In this document: piece by piece, positions 40,035 to 54,872 of the stretch
Layout: each line of letters opens with the position of its first letter
Numbering within the stretch: the first letter of the stretch is position 1
From: a candidate division SR1 bacterium
GTDB lineage: Bacteria; Patescibacteriota; Gracilibacteria; Absconditabacterales; Absconditicoccaceae
NCBI GenBank assembly: GCA_026397475.1
Contig: JAPLUT010000007.1
Location: forward strand, 1 to 64,000
Length of the DNA: 64,000 nucleotides
Direction of reading: 5' to 3'
Notes under the pieces: generated by a model
Told to the model about the DNA's origin: nothing
What the model saw: only the letters and a program-made list of their open reading frames with translations
Databases searched by the model: none
Program-made: the position numbers and the translations under genes

Positions 40035-43000
40035 ATGATTTGATCAAAAAAAGTTTTTGTACGAACACTTATTATTTTCTATGGAATATCCTACCTTTTG
40101 CAGAATACGCTTTTTGTAGATCGAAAAAAAGTATATGCTGCAGAAACCCCTAGCACAACAAACATTGTAGCGGTTTTTGTAGACAAAAATATCTATGAAG
40201 GAATCAAAACCAACCTTGAACGATATACTACAAGTTATATCCAACAAAAAATAGCTAATAGCAAAGCAGTAGTTTTTCCTATTGATACGACGACAATGAA
40301 GGCATTTGAAATTTCAAAAATGCTAGAAAATATGTATTTTGAATGAATCAAAGACCAAAGTTCAAAACTTGTAGGAACAATACTTATCGGAGATGTTCCC
40401 TTGCCAGTAGTACAAAACAATGGCTTTATTTATCCAAGTATTTTTCCTTATGTAGATTTCGAACACCAAGAATTTGTATATGATAGCAACAAAAAGTTTT
40501 TCGTATATAACGATAATCCAAATGGACAGGCGGAATTGTGGCATGGAATAATAAAATTTGATACCGCTCAGCAATACAATACCTTTTTTAATAAAGTAAA
40601 ATCATACAAAGAAAATCCTATAAAATTCATAGATAAGGCGATTCGATATGAAGATTTTATCGGGTTGAAAAAATATTTTATTCCAGAAAATACGAAATAT
40701 TATATCAACAACTTGTTGTTTGCAGAAGATATGGGATATCATAGATATAACAACCTTCTTCTCAATACTCTCAAGAGCGAACACAACGATAGCTCGCTTG
40801 CAGTAGGAAACGACTTGAAAGCAGATTTGCAAACAACTACCGATCCTGACCTCAAAGCATATGCCACAGATATATGATCTAGAAATGATCAGGCTGCAGC
40901 GACATCACAAGACGTAACTTCAAGTATGCCGACACTGACGCTCAAAAAAGCAATACAAGAAATGTTAAAATGATACGATGGGCTAATAAGCTCACAATTC
41001 TTATCAAAGATAAAAGACAATATCAACGGACTTGCGAGACGATATAAAACTACGGAAGGAGAAACATTTACCGACTACGGGTCACTTACCAATAAAATAG
41101 CACAAAAAGATAATCGACTTTTGTGAGATCCAGACAACAATGTACAGCCGCTCCTCATCCAGATAAATGATTTTCTAGAAAAATGACTCAATAATCAAAT
41201 AGAGCAAGAAAAATATTATATGACAATGCCGATACCTATAAGCGAATTAGACTTTGCAGGAGAAACAAGACGAGTACTGGGACTCAAACCAAAAAAAATA
41301 TGTACACGAAAAACATATAATTATTATGAAAATTATTTTTTCGGAAAAAATGCAAACCTTATAACAAGTGCAGGACAGACAAGTATATACAGAGGGACAT
41401 TTCAGAACTTAACTTCTATCGACAATCAAAGCATAAATAAAACTGGGCAATCCATAGGAGGATCCTACGATCTTTTTTCAACTCAAGTAGAGGCAAATAG
41501 AGGATATGATTTCAATACCACAAAAGATGAATTAGAGAGATATGCAAAATACAAAACAAACTATAGATCGCTTCGACAACTCAAATGTACGAACTACTTT
41601 TTATGATTAGAAAAGATATTGTGAATAGAAGGAATTTGTCTCAGTCCAAGATTTCGATCCGTTGATGATGGTCCAGATGAAAATAAATGTTATACTAATG
41701 ATCCAGAGAAACAGTGATGATGCGAGACTATGAATGAGTTTGCAGCAAGAAGTCGATGAGGAGCTTCGCCTATGAATATGGATTCTACGACACAAAAATT
41801 AGTAAATTATAATTATAAAAACGCAACGCAGCCGATATACAATATCGCATGATCCAAAAAAATAAATGTCGCTCAACAAGACGCAAACTCATATCAATGA
41901 GCGATAACTTATACCAACATCATTCAAAGAAAGTTTGGAGTCTGAGATTCCCAATATGGAAGCAATGATATCATGTCACTTATTTCCAATCCACAAAGCA
42001 ACGGAAGCAATCTTACATTTACCAACCAGCTTCCTGTAGGAGATCTTAAGAGTCCTATGCGAATACCAGTAAACCCAAAAACATATGCTCAGACAAACTT
42101 CTTTTCTCTTTTTTGAAGTTTACCAAACCACATAATAAACGCATGAAAAGCAGTATTATACAATGTAAATCCAGGACAATGTTGAGGAGATGGAAGCATA
42201 TACAAATATAAAACTATTGATTCTAGAGTAAAAAACATATCACCTACACGAGATCAGATTACAGATACGGAGTTTTATAAATTCAAAGACTCTTCGGATC
42301 TAGAGGTATTTTACAATGAAGTCATAAAAGATCTTGCACAAACAAAAACAGATATCTTGACAGCAAATACAGTGTTTAGTGGTACCGATAGCGCAGATAG
42401 AACATGAGTTATTTCTAATCTCACAAACCTCAAAACAATAGTCACGAAAGTAAATAGTGGTATGCAACAAATCATTGCATTCAATACAAACTTACTCACA
42501 GGATATAGTTGAGGACAAGTGACACAACTAGCAAACATACGAAGTTGAATTATGATAACTCCAAACAAACTTTTTGAAATAAACGATAGAATCATACAAA
42601 CCAATGAAGGACTAGATGTATTGTTCAACTATATCAATAGTTTGAGCATGAATACCGTTGCATTATCATTTGCTGGAATCATACAATCAGAAAATTTCAA
42701 AAATCAGAAAGTAGAAATATTGGACTCACGAAAAAGCAATATACTTCAAAACATGAACTATATCACAGCGAATGTAGCCACACTCAAATCAACATTTACT
42801 ACAGCACGATGAATATACAATACCATAGGACTTGTAAACAATAATCTTGCAATCATCCAAGCAAAAAGAGACGCAATAAATGCATTAGACGAATCTTGTC
42901 TTCCAAGCCTCTGTTGATGTGATATTAGTCATTATAAGCCCGTATGTGATGTATTGGACAAACTTATTGTGACCCTACAAACAGATTTAACTGCACATCT

Positions 43001-46000
43001 TGCAAATTCTGGAGTCAACGACAAACTGACTGAAATAGCCCAATACCAATCAAGCAATGGAATAGTTCATCCTCTTTTAGAGATAAATCAAGCATTCTCT
43101 CCTGCCAAAGTATTGGGAGAAATGACTCAAGTAAAGAGCACGATGAACGCCTTTGATGTTTCATCCAATCCCGATAAGAAAGAAAAAAATAAAGGAATGA
43201 ATCTGACAACCCAAGATAGACCGATTGATAATATCAGAAATATAACTTTTCAAGGTGTGGGTTGAGATATGGTAAGATTAAATTATGTAAACCTCTACGA
43301 AGTTAAAACGTACAAAGAAATAGATGGAAAGCTTGAATTAAAAACGCCAACAGAAATTAGAGAAGCAATAAAAAAATATTTAACAGACAAAGCGACTGAA
43401 TATAACACCTTGCTTGAAGCACAAAAAAACAAAAAAAATCAATGGTACCAATCCTATAGCAGCCAATTTAATCTCTTGGGACAAGTAGATCCTCTAGCAA
43501 ATCCAAACACCCACAATTACAATCTCATCCCAACGGATTACTTTATCAATCAGTTGATAACATTTTTAGATACCATAGAAAACAGTCCTGAATACGGGAA
43601 AAAAGCTATTTACGGAATAGCAAATTCAGCAACAATAGATGACAAACTAGATATGATAGCAAAACTCCTCTACTATCAAAACATTACTTGGCCAGAGAGA
43701 TTACAGCAAACAAGTGTAGCAGGAGACATAGAAGAAATAAAATCCAGTTTTGATGTAAATAGAAAAATAAGTAATATAGTAAATACCTATCTTACGGAAT
43801 GAAGCGATCAAGGTAAGTTTATTACTCCGATATATAACACTACATGATATGAGGTCGGATATATAAATTCTGATGGTGAAGATTATGTTTCATCAAAACC
43901 ACTGCCATCATTCATCCAACAGATTCAAGCTGCACAAGAAAAATCAACCAGCAAAACAAATACACCCGCAAACGCATTTAGAGAAACGACATCAAGTTCT
44001 GATGAGCTTCAAGCTCAAGCAGACAGCTGTGAATGAGTAGACGCGCAATGAGTTTCCTTGCTTTTCGATATCAGTACAATGAGTTCTCCATGGATGAAAG
44101 CGATGAAGTGTCGATGAAAACAAATTCTAAAAAAACCATTCGACATCAAGATAAGTTTTGCTAATTCAGTAGGACCAATAGTTACAAATACAATACAAGA
44201 CACACAAAACACGATACAAAATACGGAAGCACAATGGAAGCAATATGGATCACAACGAACGGCTCCAAACAATGACGATATCATCAACAACGCGCCTGAC
44301 GGCATAAAACAGAAATTACAATGATACAATAACTCGGCAATCATAAATATAGACAAAACAATTGTCGGAGTAGACGACTCAGGAAGCACCCAAATCAAAG
44401 TAGGTATGACCGACAACTTAGGAGACATCAACGTAAAAATATCATGAACAGGAGACAATTGTTTCGCTATAAACAGAAACAAGACAGTGCTCAGCGACAA
44501 CATTTGTACCAAACCAGCAAAAGAATTTTATAATCCAAATACCGACGAATACGTATTTGATAGCATAATAAAACAAAAGAAAGCGTGAGTTACAACAATA
44601 AAGATAGAACTCTGTCCTGCAGGATCAAATATTTGTATAGTCAAACAACAGGTTATAAGCATTCTTCCTGGTCCTATAAAAACAATAACATTACAATCAC
44701 CTACAGATATAGTTATGGAATGAGCAGAACTTCCTCTAGTAGTTTATGCGGCAGACAAATACAACAACCAAATAGGCCAAAATATCCAAGCGTATACAAT
44801 TAGCTTAGGAAGCGGTAATGGGAAAATTTATGATGGAACAAATGAAAATTCTAGTATCAAATTCGACAACTTCCTCCAAGCATGATTCATATATAGAGCA
44901 CCTACAGGAATCCAGGCAAACGAAGCAGTAACGATAACAATAGCTCAAGACCAATTAAAATTATTATGAACAACAGAGAAACCAAACGTAGTACAAAAGA
45001 AGATTATTGTTGCCAAAGGCATAGTAAATGTGCTCAATAAAAATGTAGTAATATATACAAGTAATACTCCAAAAAATACACCACAACAACTGACATTTAA
45101 TTTACCAAAAGACGAAACAGACATTCAATATCAAGACGAGAACGGAATTTCTGAGATTAAACCAGAAAACATTCCAAGCTTGGTAATCACTATCAAAGAC
45201 AAAAATGGAAACAGACTTGATACGGTAGCAAACATAACAAGCAAAGAATGATTTTTATCCCCAGGAACAACAAAAGATAAAACAATTACAAAAAACGGTA
45301 TCACAAAAAAACAAACATTGTTTAGTCCAGGAAATGATTTTATCATCAAAGACGGACAGCTAAATATTTCATTATATCCAAACTTCAAAGCAGGAAACGA
45401 TGCCATTACGATAAACATTCCAGGAATAGATCCTATTATCATACCGATAGTAGTGAATCCAGGGACAGCAAAAACGGTTATACTTCAGCTAGAAAAAAGC
45501 AGGATGGACTTTACTACCACAACAGGAAGTAAATGAACGATCCACGTAGTAGATAGCTGGAACAATAATGTTACGAGCTGAACAACCATAAAATTATGAG
45601 TAATTTGAGCAGCAAACAGCAGCGTATCAGAATTCAATTATAATGGAAACGAATACACGTATATGCTCAGTGCAAAAAAGCCAGGAGGAGAATGATATGT
45701 TTTTGCTTACATCAAAGAAAGAGCTCTTTCTGATCAAACGCCAGGATATGAAAAATTTATAGTACAAGAAAGCATTCTTCCAAAAGAAAAACTTAATGTG
45801 ATGTACCTCAATCTTTTCTGAACAGATCGATGAAATCAACGATGATATTTTTCTGAAAACAATAAAATCATAAATACCATAACCAATCAATCAAATAAAT
45901 TATTAGCTACAACGACGGAACTCGTAGATCCAAGTAAAATCAAACAAATAGAATTTATTCTAAATCCTCATGGACAAATCCAAAGTATCAACAACAAAAC

Positions 46001-49000
46001 AGCTACGCTTACGATAGAAAACAAAAAAATCATAGGAACACTTCCAAACATCGCAAAAATAGATTTATGATTAAGCAACCAATATAAGATCCAAACACTA
46101 ATAGATAGTTGAGCTATATCAGAATTTAAAAAAGACAGCAACACCTTAATATATATAGCAGAACCTACGGATAGTATTATCTCAGGAAACCAAGCAACGA
46201 CAACAAAAGTAACTATCAATGGTATCGACGTAATTGATATAAATAAATGAAATATAGATCCCAACATCACAATTATCGCAGACAATGAAATCCTGGGGGA
46301 TATGAGCATCTACACAATCAGATTCAATGGAACAACAATAGGAAAATTTATGCTCTGGAATAATGGAAATATAACAAGTGATAAGACACATATCAATCTA
46401 CAAGATCCTGCAACATATGGAATGACGAATATTTTTAGCGAAGGATCTACAAATACTCAATGAATATGAATTTATATAAATTGAAGTGCGTTTACTAAAC
46501 AAGGATATCAGTCTATCGAAGATAGTACTGACGCAATGCTCGGTATAGGATTTACAAGCAACTTCAAAAACGTATCGAATTTCGCGAATGGACAATCTGT
46601 AGGAGAAGCGACACTTCCATATGGATCACAATTTCTCGTAAACTTTGGAGATCCTCTTCTTGAAAGAAAAGAAAACAATCCAAACATACCCAACACAGAT
46701 TTTGATGCGTCAATCGGACAAACTATTTATGCTGATCCCAACAAAACGATATTCAAGGTGATTCCGATCGATTTCAATAATGATGGAGTAAAAGATCTCA
46801 TAGTTGTATATACCGATGGTGTAGTTAAACTTTTAAAGAACTATGGAGGAAATGTTCCTTACAAAGATCTTCAAGAACTTATGATTATAGCAGAGCCTAT
46901 CAAAGAGATTAAAATAGGTGATGTAGATGGAAATGGATATGAAGATATATTTATTATAACAAACAACAACAAAGGAATAGTATATCTCAACAACAAAGGG
47001 GTATTTGCTGTTGATGGAAAAAATATATGTTTAAATATAAACACAGAACCAGGAACGAAAAACCCAATTCCTGACAATTTTGGAGGGATCCAACAGCTCT
47101 TTGTACAAGACATGAATCAAGATGGAAAACTAGATATCGTAACGAACGATACGTATAATGATGTAAAAATATTTTATGGAGGAAGTACAAACAATTGAGC
47201 AAATTACGTATCATCTACGACTTGAATTTGTGATAGTCAACGATACGAAAGACAAAAGAATAATTATAAAACCGTAAAACGCTTTGGAACGAAAATAAAC
47301 AGCAGTCGATATATCCAAGACACGAGTCTTATTCATCGAAAAGGTGAAACAACGTCGACAGAAGGAGTTACAGAAGAATTAGATACCGAAGCTCCAGATA
47401 GCGCAATAGGAATGAGTAAGGATCAAGTAGACGCACTCAAAGATCAAACAATGAATGACGTCAAATCAATGATAGCAAACAACGATACCTATGTCGCTGC
47501 AGGAAGCACGCAACTAGCATACACGGACAATCCTCTTTCTACTGCTCCCGTATACGAATCACTTCCTCCATCAGAGATATCATATCTTCCCATCAACGAG
47601 ACAAATGATTTTGTAAGCGTATATAAAGAATATGTAGATATCAATGGTTGAGTTTTAAGAGAAAACGATGAGGTCGCAATTCAAACCACAATCATTTCAA
47701 AAAAGAATAACAACAAATTAACGTATATAGACGAGCTCAAATGACCACGAAGTCTAGCTACAGATCCTGACAACAAAATTAGTTCATTTACCCTCCTATC
47801 CGGAGACACAAATAAATTAAATATCGATCGAAAAGGTCCAGAAGGATATCAATTTGTAATAGACAATATACAGCTTGATTCCGGTCAAAGTTTAAGCTTT
47901 TCATATACCGCAAGATACAAACAAACGACACCAACGACAAAAATTGATGTTGCAGATCAAGATCTTATTACGCAAAACAAACACAAAGATACCTATCCAG
48001 ATATCACGATAAATAGCATGGATGCCTGTGTAAAAAACAGATGGATTCTTTTCAACACAACAGCAGGAAATAAAACAAGCTACGAACAAGTATACGACGA
48101 TATTCAAAAAGATATGAATGAGTATAATAGCTGAGCAAAATCAACACAACAAAGCGCAATGAATGGAATGGTAGATCAACTATCGAGTATAGATAGCTTA
48201 GATGCAGTATCGACATTGCCAGGCATGGATTCTTTAGAACCACGAAGCTCCAAAAATTTAATGTCTTCTCTTACTCAAGAAGTTACTCCATGAGAGATTA
48301 TTCAACCAGGATGAGTATGATTAACGATAAATACAAGTTTCATAGACAACGCAACTGCAAAAGTTTCCAAAAAAATGGATGCAGCATTAGAGGGACTTTG
48401 CCAATGATTCAAATTATGAAAATGATGATGTCAGTGACTTCCAGTTCCGTTTAATCAAGCATTCTTAGCGCCAGGAGATTATCATGTTTTCTGATGTGTG
48501 CCCAAGTTACCAAATCCTCTATATGCAGCATTCAAGACACTCAATAATACTTTAGGGAAAGGAATGCCATTACTTACTATTCCAGGAAATCGATGACCTA
48601 CTGCAGTAGGATATCTTCCTATACCAGGAATATTTTGATATCCATTCAAATGAGCAACAGACTGATTTTATTTGTGAAATCTCTGATGAACCTATCCCTC
48701 ATTATTTAGGCTTTATATAGCTCCTACACTGACACTTGGACTAGGAATAGCAATGTGTTTTGGTCCTTATACCGTAGGTAAAGCATTACCAAAACCATTT
48801 AGAGATCTCTGAGGAAACTGTGTCGTCTTTGCGGTACCACCACTCACAAAATGCACTCCTGACAAGGCAGGATGATGAGATGATCAGCCTAACCAGGAAA
48901 GCTTATGATCAAGTATGGTTGCAGCAGCTGGACAATGAACATGTAATAATCCGCCAAGAATAGGAAACAGTATTGTATTTGCTAATGGCATAGAAACAAC

Positions 49001-52000
49001 AGTAAACACATCAAATTCACCATTTCAAATGGTAGCAGCATGATCATCAGAAAACAATCCGCCTTACTCAGCAGCTATACCTCAAGGAAACTTTGGATGA
49101 TTAATTTCTATAGATCAAGATCCAACAAGAGTATCAGCAGCAGAAGATTATGGAAATGCAACACAACAGGCACAACTATGAATAACATCTGATGGATTCG
49201 ATCTCCAAAAATGAGAAAAAATAAATCTCAAACTTTTATGAGCAAAATGAAAAGGACTCGTAAAATGTGTAGTACAAAAATGGATGACAAGTCAGATACA
49301 ATATATTCAAAACAATCTGACCAAGATGACAATCCAGGTAGATCTCCCTGATCTAAGCACAGTATTTCAATGATTTGATAAAATCGGAAACTTATCAGAA
49401 ACCTATAACGCAATCAATGAACAAGATCAAGCGGCAGGATACATTAAGAGCACAAACGGACAATGAATAGGTTCTGGAAATAACTGAACCCAATATCTCT
49501 CCAAACAACAGCTCAACAACATCTCACAAAAAGCAGGAAGCAATCCATTTGAAGCTATACAACAAATGTTTAATGAAGTCCCACTTATAAACATAGATTC
49601 CAAAGATGTTAATATCAAGATACCATCACTTACCATCGATGACATCAAAAAATATCAAAGTTATCTTACGCTATGGATAGCAAAAAATGGACAAATAATA
49701 GATGATTGGACAAATATGTTCAATCAGATATTAGCAATATGTGGAACGATAGATAAGCCTGAAGCACAAAAAATACATGATGACCTCACGGCAGCATTGG
49801 CAAAGATTCCAAGCGGCGGAATTAATGATAACATAAAACAAGAAATACAGGTAGAGATTTCGAACATGCAAAAAATCATAGATAAGACAGGAGCACAGAC
49901 ACAAAAACAACTAGCAGCCGACATCAGCAAACTCACAGAAAACTTAAATAATACCATCACAAGAATAGCTACCCTACCAAGCTGGAAAGCAAGACAAGTG
50001 CGACTGGAAGGCAAGAAAAAAGTAGCAACAACACTGGGAAATACTTTTGACAACCAAGCATTGCTTGATCTGACAAACGTAAAAGTAAAAAGTTTAGAAC
50101 AATGTGCGGGTGTTGCATGATCTCTAGATGGATTTATTAAGTTCAAAGAAAACAGTGCATGACTTATAAAATCAATCAAAGAAAATATCAAAGTTTTGGA
50201 TAAATACAAGGAATTCCCAACACAATTATATGAATGGACCCATCTCACAGACAGATACCTCACAGAGATCTCATCATTACTTTCAAGCTTCGTAGGATCA
50301 ACAACATCATGGCTCAATACCAACGCCAATAGATTCTCTCAATATGTAGATGCAATAGTTTTATTGGTAGGAACAATAAAAACACGACAAGCGATTATAG
50401 ATTTCTCTGTCAATCGATCAGAAAAATGTTCTAAATGTAGCAACGATAACTACGGATCCTTTTCATGTAGTCTGTCATTCCTTTGTCCTAAATTACCGAT
50501 ATTCCCGATTCCTCCATTTAAGATACCAAGTATATATATGGATATGTCACACATAGATTTGGGAATGAATATCGTTCTGCCAAAAATAAATTTTGTACCT
50601 ATCAAGATACCATTACCACAATTACCAAACCTCCCAGAACCACCAAGTATAGAAGTAAATTGGGATGTTCTCTTTGGATTAAACCTAGATTTCTTCAAAA
50701 ATATTTCATTACCAACGGTTCCTGTAATTCCTGGCCCACCAACATTACCTGAACCACCATCATTTATTCCAACGGTAAAAATGGATTTGCCGGTCTTACC
50801 ACCTGCACCAAAGATTCCAAAAATAGCGCCTGATATAAAGATAGTTCTCAATGTAGCAAAATTCATATGAAAGGTTTTCTGTATCATTAAATGAGGTATT
50901 GGTCTCGTAGGAGAGAAATGAGTAAAATGAAAGATAGAACAAATAACTCAAAGAACATGGAACGTTCCTATTTTTGATTATTTTAATCTGACAACAAAAT
51001 TCAAATCTCCTCCTCTTCAATGATTTGATTACAAAATGGACGCATATATGACACTCAAATTCAACTTTGATGGAGTATACGATGTGTTCAATAGTATCGC
51101 CAGCGCAAGCAACAAGATTGTCTCACAAGTAGTAGAAGCACCAATCCAACAAGCGGTAGATCTCACAACAAACACACTCAATAACAATGCAGTAGTAAGC
51201 TGACTAAATACAAATCTTGATCAGAACATTAATTTCAATGGATACCATAGCAACGAATGAGAGACAGGTATGATAGAATATAAAACTGCATATGATGAAT
51301 TGAAAGAATGATTAATAAGTTTCAAAAATGCAACTCTCGAGGATAAAAACATGAACAACAGAGTAAAAACAATCTTAGCGACGGTTGACAATAAATCAAT
51401 GATTTTGCCAGCTACGAGCCAGATCCAACAAGTAGAAAAAGAAGCCAAAGGGATTATATCAAAAAAGATAAAGGAAAATCAAAACTTATCAAATGATATA
51501 AAAAATTACGATACCTTTATCAAAACAATTCAAAATAACGAAGTCGCGTTAGTCGCAGAAAAGACATTATCTACAAGCTTAAAATCACCATTGCTTACGA
51601 TAGATTCACCTACAAAAAATATATTACAATCACAGGAAGATCCAAACAAGAGCTATCTCTCACTCAATAAGAGGATGGTGCAATGATACTTAGATGCTGT
51701 AAATAATGATGGCCCAGAAAAGCTTAACATGTCACAAACAACGTATAATAAATCAAAAATCTATCTAGAAAATACCAAAGAAAAAATAGATACTGCACTA
51801 TTAGCATACAACGATAAGCCGCTTCTAGCACAGACAACATGTACCAACTGTACAAGCAATGCAACAGAAAACAATAATTACAGCGCAGATATGTCTGCAT
51901 ATGTAAATGGAGTTTTCATTGCATCGTATAGTGGAAGCCAAAAAAACATGATTAACACCGTCACCTCAGTTGAACAATCACAAAACGTACAAAAGACATA

Positions 52001-53807
52001 TATGACAGATTTTGATCTCAATAATGATAAACTTCATGACATTCTTATGTATGACGCAAACAGTATTTATATTAAGTACGCAAAACAAGAACTTGAGCAC
52101 TTCTCAAAAGGATGAGCAACATTGACTAAACATTACAACACATTCTATAGCTATGCGACAGAGCATCAAAGCACACGAATCAATCCACAAAAGCGATATA
52201 TCGAATCCCTAGATCAACTCAGCAACAACACAGATGCTTATGGGTACCTTACAATAAACAACATCACGATCAAAGTGATGGACAAAAACACAGAAGTAAA
52301 AAACTTTAAAACAGATGGACAAAGTTTCGACACCCTCCAACTTTCATGGAAAAATAGTAAAATCATAGGCGAAGACGTCGATGGATATCTCATAAAAGTA
52401 AGCAACAGAGTAGATAGTAAAGATATGCCAAGTAGCTTCCGATCTTTCTTATGAGGAGGAGAAAAACCAAAATATATTGTGGTGCTTCCAAAAGATACAG
52501 ACTATAAAAAATGATTGCTCACTATTGATGAAAATCTACTCAAGAAACCAATCAATCTGCAACTTGGACAAAACATTCTTGCCGTAGAATACTATGACGA
52601 AGCAAAAGACAAGATTAATGTAACACTCAAAGATCTCCCAAGAGAATGGTTATATACGAGCATAGCGACACTCAAGATAAATCAAAAAGAATTGTCTAGT
52701 AGTCAGCAAAAAACACTTGTCTTGTATAAAAAAACATCCTCACGATCAAATCAAACCGTCGCAGGAATGCAAAACCTAGGAGATACAACTGCTCCGGTAG
52801 GAGACGTTATCTTATGGAGAAATGTAACAAGTGAGGCCATAAGCACAGGGCTTGTACATGAAGGATATATCAATACTAGCTACACCCTAAAATCAATCCG
52901 GACAGACAATGTAATTGTTGCCAAAATGATTATCCAAAAAGATGGGAAAACTCTTTTGGAAAAAGACAATCAATCTCAAACTGGAACAATCGATTTAGGA
53001 GGCCTCTTCTTTACGGGAGATACAGAACAAAATTTCGACTTCATAGCAATCGATCAAAATAACAATATCACGAAACAAAATATAAGCGTAAACATTGCAA
53101 CACCAGATATAGAAGTCCTTGATGTCAAAAAAACTTGAGAAGCGACTGCCGATATCATAGCAAAAATTAGCAATGATTTGGATGAGGGTATGGTAATATT
53201 CCAGAGATTAAGAAATGGAATCCGAAGCAATATCAGTGGTTCAAATCAGAATACTTATGGTGGATTTGATCTTTCACCCAAACAAACAATAATAACATGA
53301 GGAATATTTACGATGGGAGACGATATTGGACTCTATGACAATCAAAACAACGAAATAGCTACAATAAATTCAAAGACCAATGAAATAAAAATAAAAGCAT
53401 GATTTGAAAATAAATTTAAGATTAATCTAAGTTTTACAACCCACATTCCTGTGGTAGAAGTAATAGATACAATACATAACGTAACCCTCTTCCAAATAGT
53501 TCTCCCTATACAATCCATCAGCAATATAGAGATGAATCAAGGCAAACCCAACTATGAAGAGCTACAACTTACAGACGGGCAATTTGGTGACTTCAACAAT
53601 GGATATTGTGTCAAAAATATAAAGAATGATTGTATCGTATACACCAACAAAGCATGAGCGATATATATTCCTTGAATATATGCAAATTCATTAGTAGGAC
53701 AGTACGTCTTTGATACTACGACAAAAAACACTAAATTTATTGTCAAAGATCAGTCCAATCAAGCAATTACAACGTTCACAGTTCAAATCAAACCAAGCAC
53801 AAAATAA
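40035..53807 (+). CDS. Giant secreted surface protein (4590 aa)
   Basis: One frame without TAA or TAG for 13,773 bp, with well over a hundred UGA glycines. ATG 40035 is the only usable start: TAA 40014 lies just upstream. A hydrophobic signal segment (LIIFYGISYLL) opens the protein. Residues 30-170 contain LVGTILIGDVPLPVV and SIFPYVDFE, resembling gingipain-like (C25) N-terminal parts. Residues 2240-2370 hold three FG-GAP/VCBS-type calcium loops (DFNNDGVKD, DVDGNGYED, DMNQDGKLD), with a degenerate relative near 3990 (DFDLNNDKLHD). A glycine-rich hydrophobic stretch lies at 2885-2915 and a Pro-rich region at 3475-3610. It is probably exported and surface-bound, perhaps an adhesin. Confidence 0.9.
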
Positions 53808-53831
53808 TACCATTTACTTCCTCTCATCAAT

Positions 53832-54701
53832 ATGAAAAAAATAATCATTACCCTGGCCATCATAACAGGAGCACTTACAAGTAGTGTTTTTGCTCATGAC
53901 TGTGATTTGGTCGTAGGAAAAGAACTTGATGGAGCAATGAGTAATTACACGACAAACTTAAAAGAATATAAAATAGTACTCCCCGATGATGCATTCAATC
54001 AGGCCTTACAAAATTTAAAAGCATACTGCTGTTCACAAGTCGTTCAAGGTTCGTGTACGCAAAAAGAAAAGGATAATCTCCCCAAGTTATATCCAGAAAG
54101 TCCTTATCTTTTTGATCATCTTGTAGATGTCAGTATGAGAAGATTAGATGGAATAGATAAACTAGCATATAATTTAACATCAGATCCGACAGCGAAAGAA
54201 CGAAGAGACTATATCACGAAGGTAGCTAACGACCCCACAGGATCACAATCAAGCACAATAGAAACTACCTACAAAAAATATTGGAAAGAAAATACAGAAA
54301 CAAAAAAAAATATGGAAACGTTCATCGCTAACTACAACAAAGACGTTACCACACTTTCGTTAGAGGATAAATATGATACCCTCTGCGGATTGATGAACGC
54401 CATCTACAAAAAAACACAAACAAAAAACCCAATTATCATCGGATCAGCATGAGAAAACAACAGCTTTTTAAATGGATGCCAAAACATAGTACAAGACAGA
54501 GTAAAAAGAGAAAACTCATATGTGAAAATGATAATGATAAAAAAGTCGAATCAGCTATTCGATGAAACAACAAAAGCCTATACCAAAAAGTATTTTGCAG
54601 AAGAAAGAATCACTGGTCTCTGGACATTAATTGCCAAAGTCCAAGACGCATTCAAAACGATAGTCCAGCAAGCCGCAGTATCTAAGACCTGTAGCAAATA
54701 A
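53832..54701 (+). CDS. Exported protein with cysteines
   Basis: A 289-aa protein with a signal peptide (MKKIIITLAIITGALTSSVFA) and cysteines in pairs (YCCSQVVQGSC, then ENNSFLNGCQ and KTCSK at the end). The rest is helical and charged. It starts 25 bp after the giant gene, so the two are probably cotranscribed and may work together. One UGA glycine. Not recognised. Confidence 0.75.
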
Positions 54702-54735
54702 AAAAAGTACAGAGAGCATGTTACAACAATTTGAA

Positions 54736-54838
54736 ACAACCTGTAACCTTCGTACTGTATCCTTAATACTCGTTTATTTGTTCCTCCTTTCCTTCAAAGG
54801 AGGAGGTATCCGCATTTCGCGGATGGAGGATTTAAAAC
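54736..54838. repeat. Two intergenic repeats side by side
   Basis: CAACCTGTAACCTTCGTACTGTA (54736-54765) belongs to the ACCTGTAACC family. CCTCCTTTCCTTCAAAGGAGGAGG...ATCCGC-atttc-GCGGAT...GGAGGATTTAAAA (54781-54838) is copy 4 of the other family. Confidence 0.65.
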
Positions 54839-54872
54839 CTCTAAACTCCTTTTACTTTGTATCTAATGTTTC

